Of a stretch of 64,000 bases of DNA, positions 34,968-42,692 are shown piece after piece. The stretch's first letter is position 1. Every line of letters starts with the position of its first letter. The position numbers were made by a program, and so were the translations under genes. The stretch is from Variovorax boronicumulans NBRC 103145 (GTDB lineage Bacteria; Pseudomonadota; Gammaproteobacteria; Burkholderiales; Burkholderiaceae_C), in contig NZ_BCUS01000003.1 in NCBI RefSeq assembly GCF_001591345.1, forward strand, positions 1 through 64,000. The letters run 5' to 3'. The notes under the pieces were generated by a model. That model did not search any database and was not told where the DNA came from. It saw only the letters and a program-made list of their open reading frames with translations.

Positions 34968-34988
34968 GCCTAAAAATTTGGGTTAGGC
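34968..34988. repeat. Short inverted repeat over the ribosome site of the next gene
   Basis: GCCTAA (34968-34973) and TTAGGC (34983-34988) flank nine A/T-rich bases and end three bases before ATG 34992. The hairpin would cover the AGG ribosome site, suggesting control of translation or an operator. Confidence 0.4.
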
Positions 34989-34991
34989 ACC

Positions 34992-35417
34992 ATGCACGAT
35001 CTCCGAGACCGACTCGTTACAGTGACTCTGGAATGGGAGCGTGCATTTGGAAACGCTCCCGCGATTACTTCAACGCTCTCGGAGTTTGACGCCGCAATTT
35101 TGCTTGGTCTCACCCTTGAGGAGTACGAGGAAAGCATGCGCGGTGCAACGGCGGTTCAGAAGGGCTATGACTTCAAGTACCAAGGCAAACGGTACCAAGT
35201 CAAGGGGAACCGTCCCAGCGGCAAGCCTGGGAGCTCCGTGACGTGGGTGCCGAAAGCGATGAACTACGATTGGGACTGCCTCGTGTGGATTCTCTATGAC
35301 TCGAAGTACAAGATCGAGGAAGCGTGGCTCTGGGACGTTGCCGACTATCGCAATGAGTTTGACGTCATCAAACGCCTTTCGCCTACTCACTATCGGAGAG
35401 GACAGCAGCTTCGATGA
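34992..35417 (+). CDS. Hypothetical protein with YQVKGNRPSGKPGS motif (nuclease-like fold possible)
   Basis: A 141-residue protein of a widespread but unnamed family that I recognise by the block FKYQGKRYQVKGNRPSGKPG, then YDWDCLVWILYD and AWLWDVADY, ending in RLSP. The strand with Q-V-K preceded by an Asp region resembles the core of PD-(D/E)XK nucleases with the acidic residue replaced by Gln. This is only a hint. It is the last cargo gene before the right end of the island, a place where restriction or toxin-like genes are common. Confidence 0.65.
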   Translation: MHDLRDRLVTVTLEWERAFGNAPAITSTLSEFDAAILLGLTLEEYEESMRGATAVQKGYDFKYQGKRYQVKGNRPSGKPGSSVTWVPKAMNYDWDCLVWILYDSKYKIEEAWLWDVADYRNEFDVIKRLSPTHYRRGQQLR

Positions 35418-35720
35418 CTGGCCGCGACTTTTGCGAATGGCAAAGCTTTTCGCATGAGCGCCCAGTCCCAACGACGTTCCTACTACTCTGACGGCATGCC
35501 GGGCTCAGCCGCCCAAGGTTCCGCCATGGGCGCCCCCAACCGCGCTATCAATCCGCACATGGCAGTTTTACCCGGGCATTGGCGGCGGCGTCATCAATCC
35601 ACGATCCAGCGAGGTGTACCCCCAGCAGCAGGGCCCAAACTCGTCGTCAATCCCCGGAACGGTCAGGCCATGCCGGTCCACGGATGTCCCTGACGATGTC
35701 CCCGAGGGATGCATTGAAGT

Positions 35721-35743
35721 TTGTTGGTACTTTTGTTGGTATC
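35721..35743 (+). repeat. TTGTTGGTA repeats inside the right end of the island
   Basis: TTGTTGGTAC (35721-35730) and TTGTTGGTATC (35733-35743) stand in tandem, 12 bases apart. The second equals the repeat before the integrase gene (3159-3169). These are candidate arm-type integrase sites. Confidence 0.65.
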
Positions 35744-35797
35744 TTTTTTCTGGCGATCCAAGAAAGCCAGTCTCCAAGCGGGCATTGAGCCTTATTG

Positions 35798-35817
35798 CGA
35801 TTCCTGTCGAAGCACCA
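35798..35817 (+). repeat. attR-like core: copy of the tRNA-Arg 3' end
   Basis: CGATTCCTGTCGAAGCACCA matches the tRNA 3' end at 3014-3034 in all but one deleted G. It marks the likely right boundary of the island. Confidence 0.72.
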
Positions 35818-35929
35818 CGCTGACGTCCAACCAAGTTCGACTAAGGACGTTGGAGCGACAACCCTCCCTCTAAGCCATTGGGAATTTGTCCAGGATTGTC
35901 CAAAGAAGTGAGACACCATCCGAGAAATT

Positions 35930-35970
35930 TGGGGGCATCTCTGGGGGCAGAAAGCATCAGCCTGGGGGCA
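35930..35970 (+). repeat. Three TGGGGGCA repeats outside the right end
   Basis: TGGGGGCA occurs at 35930-35937, 35942-35949 and 35963-35970. The word and its 12- and 21-base spacing recall arm-type sites of a different integrase family. They lie beyond the attR-like core and so may be left over from another, older insertion. Confidence 0.5.
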
Positions 35971-36204
35971 CCTATTCTAAAGCGAGTTCTTCACAGGGAA
36001 AGGCAAGGGCGATTAGGGAACATCTCTTTCGCGGAAGCCATGGAGCGCAAGCTCAGATAGGCCGCAGAAGAGGGGCAGCCCTTCCCATCTGGACCACGAA
36101 AGTCGGATCGAAGAAGCTCAGGAAAGAAGACTTCGGGGCCTCCGCAGAAGGAAATTTAGGCCGACGTTCTATTGGCCCAATAGATATCCGCCCGCCGAAT
36201 CGCA

Positions 36205-36342
36205 TTACCAGATCCAAGGGCGTGCCACACGGTCGGCGCGTTGGAAGGCCTCGATCTCATCCTTTCGCTTCAACGTCAGTCCGATCCCGTCGAGCCCTTC
36301 GAGCAGCATCCTTCGCTCGTTGGGTGGCGCGTCAAAGTCCAG
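36205..36342 (-). pseudogene. Fragment of 3-isopropylmalate dehydratase small subunit (leuD)
   Basis: About 45 C-terminal residues of a LeuD-like protein are readable in one frame up to a stop: RRMLLEGLDGIGLTLKRKDE, then IEAFQRADRVARPWIW. No N-terminal part is found upstream on this strand. The fragment was probably brought in or left behind by recombination at the island edge. Confidence 0.75.
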
Positions 36343-36553
36343 ACGCCGTGTGTGACACCCCACGTACTCAGTACAGGCGTGGCACCAGGATTGATGATTG
36401 GCGCAAGCAACAAGCGTCTTCACCGTAGCACGCTCAATCCCACCTCACAACGAAGGCGATGCCACCGGGTTCCGTGGACTCCCACAAATGCGGTATTTGG
36501 CCTACAAATTGCACGACTAGACTTTTGGCCGTCCGGATCGAGGAGACGCCCCA

Positions 36554-38293
36554 ATGATGAAGACAACCGCGCTAGGCCTTGCCTTCTGGGCAAGCGTTCT
36601 GGCCATCCCCCTGAGCGCCCAGGCACAGCCCCTGCCTGAGTTGAAGTGCGAGGAGTTGAAGGAAGAGGCCGTTGCGCCCATTGCGGCGCTCTGCAAAGCG
36701 CATATTGGCTGCGGCTATGTCCTGAACAGCCATCGCCGCTGCGCCGATGCCAAAGGTTATCTCGAGCGCTTGCAGCCACTTATCGGCGAGGGAACGAAAA
36801 CGCTTTTTGGCATCCGCAAGGAGGTCACGCCGGACGCAGTGTTCACCGCCGTTTTGGGAGGCGAGGCCTACGCGAACGCGCGCGACTTGGAGGAGCGCTC
36901 CCCAGAAGCCAGAGAAACGATCCGAAAAATCGGCGAAGCGGTTCGCGCGGTCGGAGCAGGCGAGGTGTTGACCGGCCGGTGGAAAACCAACGTCCAGTGG
37001 GTCTATTACGGGCAGGTACGCGACGGCAAAAGCCAAGGCGTTGGCACGTTGATCTCGGAGTATGGCTCGATCGAGCGCGGAACATTCGGCGATGACGGCC
37101 TGAAGGGCGATGGAGACGCACCGAAGAAGACGACGCCCAACCCGATGACCGGGAGAAAGTCCATCGACGGGCCTGCCCGCACGGTCGGAAGATTTATCGA
37201 TGGACACTTTGTTCGGGGGCAAATCCTCAGTATCAGCAGCGACGAGTTGTACCTGCTCGATGGAGCTTGGTCTTACGACAACGGCAAACAAACTTTCACC
37301 GGAATCAAGACTTATGCCGACGGCCGGCGCTTTGAAGGACGTATCGTCAGCAGTCTGTATGACGCGGGGCGGTTGTTGCGTGCAGACGGCACATTGGCGG
37401 AAGCGGGCAACTACGAAAAAGGCAAGCTATCGGTGGGCAGGCAATACGACGGATCAGGCAAGACCGTCATCGCTGAGATTGATCTTCCGGCCGAACGCAA
37501 GGCTGCCGAGGCGAAGGCGGAGCAAGACAAGCTGTTGCAGGCACAAGAGCAGGAACGACGTAAGCAGGAGGCTGCCGCACAGGCCGAGCAGCAATTCCGT
37601 GCCAGCTTGCAGGCGATGAATGCCGGCCAACTCTTCGCGCGAGCCGACGAACTGAACGTTCAGGGCGACCGCACCCGCGCCCGGGAAGTGCAGCGCGTAC
37701 TGATGAGCCGCTTCCCCGACCATCCGCTGACGGCCACGACGGCGCGGCAGATAACAGGTGAGTCCGGTGGCAGCACGGCAGCGGGCGGAGGTTCGTCGCC
37801 AGCGGGTACGGCAAACGCAGCCGGCCGCCCCGCAGGAACGCGCCTTTCCAGCCAGACCTGCGAAGCCATGAAGCAAACTGTCATGACGACCAGGGTGCCG
37901 CCCGATGCATCGGTGACCGCCAGCACGGAAACGGTGATGTTCATGACGAAGACGGTGCTGGACATGATTGCCGGCGGCTGTCCGACGGACGGCACCACAC
38001 CGGCACAGATCGAGGCGGAGCGACAGGAGCGCCAACGACAGTACGCAGCGGCCGAAAGCGCCTGCAACCAAGTGCAGTCTGGCGGGCGTCGCTGCGTGCC
38101 GCAGGCTCATTCGTCAGCAGGAGCGGTGAGCAAACCTCCAGTCGCATCAGCAGCAAACAATGCGCGGCAGTCCGCGGTCGGCTATGACCCTGTGACTGGT
38201 CGTTGCTTGCCGGTTGATTCGTGTGAATGCCAGCAGGCCTGTGGCGTGCCCCGCAGTTCTTCAGGCGGCGGGGGTATCCGAACGGCGCGCTGA
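36554..38293 (+). CDS. Secreted MORN-repeat-like hypothetical protein
   Basis: A 579-residue exported protein: a signal peptide (MKTTALGLAFWASVLAIPLS, then AQAQ). A region at about 130-310 has short G-x-W/F and Y-x-D/N-G units (VYYGQVRDGKSQGVGTLISE, GIKTYADGRRFEGRI) like degenerate MORN repeats. A Gln/Glu/Ala-rich coiled-coil helix follows at about 310-360. A low-complexity Gly/Ser/Ala linker comes next, and the C-terminal part is cysteine-rich, with CLPVDSCECQQACG. GAGGAG precedes the ATG by about nine bases. Location is likely periplasm or cell surface. Function unknown. Confidence 0.8.
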   Translation: MMKTTALGLAFWASVLAIPLSAQAQPLPELKCEELKEEAVAPIAALCKAHIGCGYVLNSHRRCADAKGYLERLQPLIGEGTKTLFGIRKEVTPDAVFTAVLGGEAYANARDLEERSPEARETIRKIGEAVRAVGAGEVLTGRWKTNVQWVYYGQVRDGKSQGVGTLISEYGSIERGTFGDDGLKGDGDAPKKTTPNPMTGRKSIDGPARTVGRFIDGHFVRGQILSISSDELYLLDGAWSYDNGKQTFTGIKTYADGRRFEGRIVSSLYDAGRLLRADGTLAEAGNYEKGKLSVGRQYDGSGKTVIAEIDLPAERKAAEAKAEQDKLLQAQEQERRKQEAAAQAEQQFRASLQAMNAGQLFARADELNVQGDRTRAREVQRVLMSRFPDHPLTATTARQITGESGGSTAAGGGSSPAGTANAAGRPAGTRLSSQTCEAMKQTVMTTRVPPDASVTASTETVMFMTKTVLDMIAGGCPTDGTTPAQIEAERQERQRQYAAAESACNQVQSGGRRCVPQAHSSAGAVSKPPVASAANNARQSAVGYDPVTGRCLPVDSCECQQACGVPRSSSGGGGIRTAR

Positions 38294-38692
38294 CCAGGCA
38301 GGTTTTTAATCTCGCCTCAAAGAGGTGCGCCAACGGTGATCTGCTTTTGGGCCACCTGTCAGCACGCTAGCAGCCCGCTCTAGTGCCGTAAGCATCGCTT
38401 TTTTTGGGCGCATCCACCTTGCTCACCGGAGATAGCGACGGCTGACTGCTTGGGCCTGTCAGCGTTAGTAGACCTTGGACGGCGACCGGTATGACTCGCG
38501 GCAAGGCGGCCTCGCGCTAGAAAGCAACCAATGCCGGCTTCGCAGCGATTTCCGCCGCCGAACTCGGGGGCCGCCGATGTCTGCTTTAAGGACGATCTCG
38601 ACAGGCAAGTCCGTAGAACGGCCTGTCGTAGACCGCATTGGAACTCCCCTTGACCTGAAATTCCCTGTGCGATCGCAGCAACTGCTTCCTGC
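38294..38692. other. About 400 bp with no gene recognised
   Basis: No open frame with plausible coding content was seen between the MORN-like gene and the broken esterase gene. Confidence 0.5.
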
Positions 38693-39360
38693 TCGCTCGG
38701 CAATGCACAACTCGATGCACTGAGCGCTCGCGGCGACGCGCCGATGATCCTGGCCATCGGCCCCGACAGCGATCTGCGTTTCGACGTGGCGATGCGCACC
38801 TATGACTACACGCCGTCGGTGCGCGCGGACGGTCCGACCTGGGACGACGAGGAGCGTGGTCGGCCAGGCGGCGGCGCCGATCATTTTCTCGACTTCATCG
38901 TCGCCCAAGCGGTGCCGGCCCTGGCGGCGCGCGCACCGCTGGATCCGCGACGCCGCACGCTGTGCGGGACACTCGTACGGTGGTTTTTTCGCGCTGCACG
39001 CGTTGTTGCGCCGGCCGCAGTTCTCCTTGCGCTACGCGGCGGCGGCCCCCCTCGTTGTGGTGGCAGGCCGGCTTCATCCTGCGCGAGGCCGAACACCCCG
39101 CCCCCTGCCGGCGGGGCGCGAGACCATGCTGTTGTTCATGCAGGGCGCCTCGACCGAAGGCGAGAGTCCTGCCGCGCCACCTCCTGCAGGTGTCAGCGCG
39201 GCGCGCGCCGAACGCCTGCGACGCCAGCGTGCCGCCGTGCCACCGCAGGCTGGCCGGGACCTGGCGGGGTGACTCGACCGCGCAGGCGTGCGTGCGCAGT
39301 ACCTCGCCTTTCCCGGCATGCCTCACGGCCCGATGCTGGCGGCATCCCTGCCGCCCCGTT
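38693..39360 (+). pseudogene. Broken alpha/beta-hydrolase of the IroE/BesA esterase type
   Basis: Pieces of one esterase are spread over three frames. MILAIGPDSDLRFDVAMRTY and DYTP are in one frame to about 38965. A one-base insertion then moves to HSYGGFFALHALLRRPQFSL, the nucleophile-elbow region. PSLWWQAGFILREAE follows in a third frame near 39050. ETMLLFMQG and, after an in-frame TGA at 39270, RAQYLAFPGMPHGPMLAAS complete it. At least three inactivating changes are needed. The intact family hydrolyses ferric enterobactin-like trilactones or related esters. Confidence 0.78.
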
Positions 39361-39545
39361 GACACTGGCTGCGCACCCGTTGCCGGCTTGAGCCGAAAGC
39401 TGGAGAAAAGTCGTTTCGTCCCCCCACAGGTCGCGAGGATTCTTGCGGGATCCATAGCCGCATATCCGACCCGGGCAGCCGGAATTCGGATGCATCAACC
39501 ATTGCGCATGAGAAGCTCGGTGAGCTTCATCACTTTGAGAGTGCA

Positions 39546-39905
39546 ATGGTCAAAAAGACAACTGGACAGAAAGCTGCAGAGGCGCTTCGTTACATCGCTG
39601 CCAGTGGAGCGGCCAATGCGGTTGAGCTCGAGCCCTTCTTGACTGATCCCAATCAGGCCATACGCGCCGTGGCGGCCATGAACCCGGATGCAGACGAAGA
39701 GATCCTGGATCGTTTTGCGAATGACAAGTTCTGGGGCGTCCGCATGGAAGTGGTGCGCAATGCCAATGTCAGCCAGGCCACGTTGCGCAGGCTGCTGGAG
39801 TCCGACACGCGCAAACGCGGCGTGGTGCACCACGCCGCGCGCGAGAAGCTGGAAGAGCGCGGTGTCGCATTTGGTGCTGGTGGCATGCCGGAAGACGCGG
39901 CGTAG
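39546..39905 (+). CDS. Small helical-repeat (HEAT / variant LRR-like) protein
   Basis: A 119-residue soluble protein made of short helical units: AIRAVAAMNPDADEEILDRF and GVRMEVVRNANVSQATLRRL. The V..R..V..N...... L..L pattern is that of leucine-rich-repeat-variant or HEAT-like proteins, which bind other proteins. There is no clear partner, as it stands alone between the broken esterase and the TetR gene. Ribosome site weak. Confidence 0.68.
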   Translation: MVKKTTGQKAAEALRYIAASGAANAVELEPFLTDPNQAIRAVAAMNPDADEEILDRFANDKFWGVRMEVVRNANVSQATLRRLLESDTRKRGVVHHAAREKLEERGVAFGAGGMPEDAA

Positions 39906-40109
39906 AGAACGAAGTCGCATTTCCTGAGCGTCATTTGATCGCGTCGCTTTCGATCTCGATCACTGCGGCCGGTGTTCGTGCGGGGTCCTGTTATTGGCGC
40001 TCCGGCCTCTTGTTTCGGACGAGCAGTGCCATGGCCGCCAGCGCGACCGGAACATTCGAATCACGTATCTCAGTGCTGCCCCCCAGACGCTTGTCTGTCA
40101 GGTGGCCCG

Positions 40110-40796
40110 TCAACCCGCGGACCTGGGCGCCGGCTTTGCCTTGAGGCCCGCCTCGATGAAGTTCACCAGGTAGTCGACACCGGCCTCGATGCTTGTCTCC
40201 TGCAGCTTCTCGGGCCACAGCGCCTGCACCCGCGTGTGCGTGCTGTGCGAATAGAAGAATGCGCCGTAGACGAAGATGACGCGCCAGTAGAACTCTTCGC
40301 TGCTCAAGTGAGGAAGCTCGTGGCTTACGACATCCACGAAGCGGCGCGCGAAATCGTCCACGATGGAGGCTGTCAGCGCATGCACTTCATCGGCAGGGTC
40401 CATCAACATGCGGCCGTAGAACGCACGGAACGACTCGCGCTCCTGGACACTGGCTCCCGCGACAAGCAGTGAGGGCGCCATGGAGGCCCGCAGGATGTCT
40501 CGCAACGGGACCTTCCGACCCTCGAATGCATCCAGGCGCTCCTTGCGCTCCTTCATCACCGGCCCCAGGCGGCGCTCCAGCACGGCCTTGCACAGCGCCT
40601 GCTTCGATCCCCAGTAGTAGTGGAAGGCTCCCAGGTTGGCGTTGGCCCGCTCCGCGATCGCTCGCATGCTGGTGCCCCCGTAGCCATGTGCAGCAAACAG
40701 GGCCTCGGCGGCGTCGAGGATCTGGTTTGCGGTGGTGTCGGAAAGCGCCTGCCGCTTCGAAGAGACGGCGGTTTTCGCTGCGGTGGGCTTGGGCAT
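40110..40796 (-). CDS. TetR/AcrR-family transcriptional regulator
   Basis: A 228-residue repressor type. The N-terminal helix-turn-helix is in QILDAAEALFAAHGYGGTSM and RAIAERANANLGAFHYYWGS, and a longer ligand-binding domain with many aromatic residues follows. ATG 40796 is used; the TTG upstream at 40835 would run into the operator region. It is divergent from the cyclase-led operon, which it most likely represses through the tandem sites at 40847-40874. The inducer is probably a CoA ester or a pathway substrate. Confidence 0.92.
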   Translation of the reverse strand: MPKPTAAKTAVSSKRQALSDTTANQILDAAEALFAAHGYGGTSMRAIAERANANLGAFHYYWGSKQALCKAVLERRLGPVMKERKERLDAFEGRKVPLRDILRASMAPSLLVAGASVQERESFRAFYGRMLMDPADEVHALTASIVDDFARRFVDVVSHELPHLSSEEFYWRVIFVYGAFFYSHSTHTRVQALWPEKLQETSIEAGVDYLVNFIEAGLKAKPAPRSAG

Positions 40797-40846
40797 GAGG
40801 GAAGTGGCGAGGTATTGAAGTTCGTTGACAGCCAATCCTTGAAATC

Positions 40847-40874
40847 ATACAGTTGTATATTTATACGCACGTAT
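40847..40874. promoter_or_regulatory. Tandem TetR operator candidates (ATAC-N4-GTAT twice)
   Basis: ATAC-AGTT-GTAT (40847-40858) and ATAC-GCAC-GTAT (40863-40874) have identical half-sites and are 16 bases apart centre to centre. They lie between the divergent TetR and cyclase genes, ending 17 bases before the cyclase start. Paired dimers on one face of DNA are typical for several TetR regulators. Confidence 0.72.
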
Positions 40875-40891
40875 GACTTAAAGGAGGCTTC

Positions 40892-41692
40892 ATGAGATTG
40901 ATCGATCTGTCCTCGACGCTGGATCCGCACGACCGCGATCTGCTTCCTCCCGCCATGGCCGCCGCTGCGGGCGTGGTGGCGCCCCGGGTGGACTATTCCC
41001 ACCCGGCGACGCCGGACGGCCGAGATCGCTTCTGCCACTTCTTCGGCTGCAGCCACGACGACTTGCCCGACGGCGAGGGTTGGGGCTCGGAGGTGCTCAA
41101 CGACATGTCGTCGCATTGCGGCACGCACGTGGACGCACCGCTGCACAGCGGATCGACCTGCGAGGGACGAACCTCACGCACCATCGACCAGGTCGAACTG
41201 AACGAGCTCTTCTGCCCCGGCAAGGTGCTCGATGTGCGCCCTTGGGCGCAGCCTGGGCAGGCCATCCCGGTCGATGCGCTTCGCCAGGCGTTGTCCGCAG
41301 TGGGCGAGCCCATCCGTCCCGGCGACGCCGTGCTGATCCGGACCGGACAGGAGCGATATCGCCTGGGCGAGCCGGCCTTCTTTCAGTACCCGGGGATGAG
41401 CCGCGAAGGCACGCTGTTCCTGTCGGAGCAAGGCGCCACCGTGCTCGGCACCGATGCGGTCGGCTGGGACCGTCCCTTCGCCGTGATGGCCCAGGCCTTC
41501 AAGGAAACGGGCGACAAGCAGCAGCTGTGGGACGGCCACAAGGCGATCCGCGAGAAGGAGGCCTTCATCGTCCAGCAACTGTGCAACCTCGGCGCCTTGC
41601 CGCTTCGCGGCTTCCACGTGGGCTTCTTCCCGTTGAAGCTGGCACGCGCCAGCGCCGCCCCCGCCCGTGCCGTGGCCTTCCTGTCCAACTGA
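40892..41692 (+). CDS. Cyclase-family hydrolase (kynurenine formamidase-like)
   Basis: A 266-residue metal-dependent hydrolase. The signature SSHCGTHVDAPLH gives the metal-binding His and Asp residues of the cyclase/KynB fold, and DAVLIRTG is also conserved. The family opens cyclic amides or esters or hydrolyses formamides. AAGGAGG is eight bases before the ATG. It is the first gene of the operon cyclase, FAH, thiolase, Bug protein, acyl-CoA ligase. Confidence 0.92.
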   Translation: MRLIDLSSTLDPHDRDLLPPAMAAAAGVVAPRVDYSHPATPDGRDRFCHFFGCSHDDLPDGEGWGSEVLNDMSSHCGTHVDAPLHSGSTCEGRTSRTIDQVELNELFCPGKVLDVRPWAQPGQAIPVDALRQALSAVGEPIRPGDAVLIRTGQERYRLGEPAFFQYPGMSREGTLFLSEQGATVLGTDAVGWDRPFAVMAQAFKETGDKQQLWDGHKAIREKEAFIVQQLCNLGALPLRGFHVGFFPLKLARASAAPARAVAFLSN

Positions 41693-41704
41693 GGAGCGAC
41701 TTCA

Positions 41705-42691
41705 ATGCGTATCGTGACTTTTGTGCGTGAGGGCTTTGACGCACCTCGCCTCGGTGCCCTCATCGGCGTCGACGGCGTGCTAGACCTCACGGCTCGCCAC
41801 CCTGGCGAAGAGGCCTTCGGCTCGGCGTTGGCTTTCCTGCGCGCAGGCCCTGCATCCTGGGACCTTGCGCGTGCGCAGGTCGTCAAGCACGGCGGCGCTG
41901 CAGACTCCCTGGCCGGCGCCGCGTTGCTTCCCCCGCTGCCCAATCCGCCGCTGATCCGGGACTGGGGAACCATGCTCGAGCACCCCAGGTTCTTCCTGCG
42001 GCGACGCGCCGAGCAACTGGCCGCCCGAACAGCCGACCCGGAGGCCGCCATGGCCGCCGCACGAGCCGATGGCTCGCTCGAGTTGCCCCCGAACTGGTTC
42101 ACCGTGCCTCGCTTCTACACCGGCAATCCGCTCAACATGATCGGGCCGGATGCCGAGATCGCCTGGCCGGGTTTCGCCGAATCGCTGGACTACGAACTCG
42201 AACTGGCCGTCGTCATCGGCGTGGGTGGCAAGGACATCCCCGTGTCGCGAGCACGCGACCACATCTTCGGGGTCACGCTGTTCAACGACTTCACCGCGCG
42301 GGATACGCAAGTGGCTGAAGGCAGCCCGGCCGGCAAGAGCAAGGACTTCGATGGCGCCTACGCCATCGGCCCCTGCATCGCCACGCTGGACGAGATCCCC
42401 GACCTCTACCAGCTGCAGGTGCAGTCGAGGCTCAATGGCCTCGTCCAGACCACCCGCAGCACCGCCGACATGCAGCTGACCTTCGAGGACATCGTGAGCT
42501 ATGCCAGTCGCTCGTGCACGCTGCACCCTGGCGAACTCTTCGCCTCGGGCACCTTCGAAGGTGGCTGCGGCGTGGAGACCGGCCGGCTGCTGCGCGATGG
42601 CGATGTCATCGAACTCGAGGCGCAGGGCATCGGCACGCTGCGCAACCGGATCCGCCGCACGGCAGCGCCCGCCGCGGCAGCGAAGGCCTGA
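41705..42691 (+). CDS. Fumarylacetoacetate hydrolase-family protein
   Basis: A 328-residue FAH-family protein. The C-terminal catalytic domain has LDYELELAVVIGVGGKDIPV, IFGVTLFNDFTARDTQ (metal-binding Glu and Asp) and YASRSCTLHPGELFASGT. The family splits or decarboxylates beta-diketo acids and related compounds. It has a good GAGGAG site and follows the cyclase by 12 bases; a ring product opened by the cyclase could be its substrate. Confidence 0.93.
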   Translation: MRIVTFVREGFDAPRLGALIGVDGVLDLTARHPGEEAFGSALAFLRAGPASWDLARAQVVKHGGAADSLAGAALLPPLPNPPLIRDWGTMLEHPRFFLRRRAEQLAARTADPEAAMAAARADGSLELPPNWFTVPRFYTGNPLNMIGPDAEIAWPGFAESLDYELELAVVIGVGGKDIPVSRARDHIFGVTLFNDFTARDTQVAEGSPAGKSKDFDGAYAIGPCIATLDEIPDLYQLQVQSRLNGLVQTTRSTADMQLTFEDIVSYASRSCTLHPGELFASGTFEGGCGVETGRLLRDGDVIELEAQGIGTLRNRIRRTAAPAAAAKA

Positions 42692-42692
42692 G

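Larger units (their letters stand above)
3014..35817. mobile_element. Putative tRNA-Arg-integrated genomic island (about 33 kb)
   Basis: The left end is the 3' part of the tRNA-Arg gene and the right end is a near-copy of it at 35798-35817. The integrase lies directly inside the left end and reads inward. TTGTTGGTATC-like repeats sit just inside both ends. The content fits: a second integrase remnant, AlpA-like protein, primase-like and DUF3987 proteins, a CBASS operon, then metabolic cargo. No conjugation genes are visible, so it would have to be mobilised by something else or be immobile. The right boundary is an inference from the repeat; the element may also be composite, built up by more than one insertion. 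Confidence 0.75.
35418..36553. other. 1.1-kb boundary zone without an intact gene
   Basis: The stretch includes the island's right-end repeats, the attR-like core, a separate set of TGGGGGCA repeats and a leuD fragment. None of the open frames looks like a complete gene. Confidence 0.6.

Noticed and set aside
34901..35089. 62-codon frame starting at 34901 as a partner gene of 34992
   Set aside because: It overlaps the better-supported frame by about 100 bases and has no recognisable feature.
35886..36428. 180-codon frame beyond the right end of the island
   Set aside because: It runs through the TGGGGGCA repeats and over the leuD remnant on the other strand, with low-complexity content.
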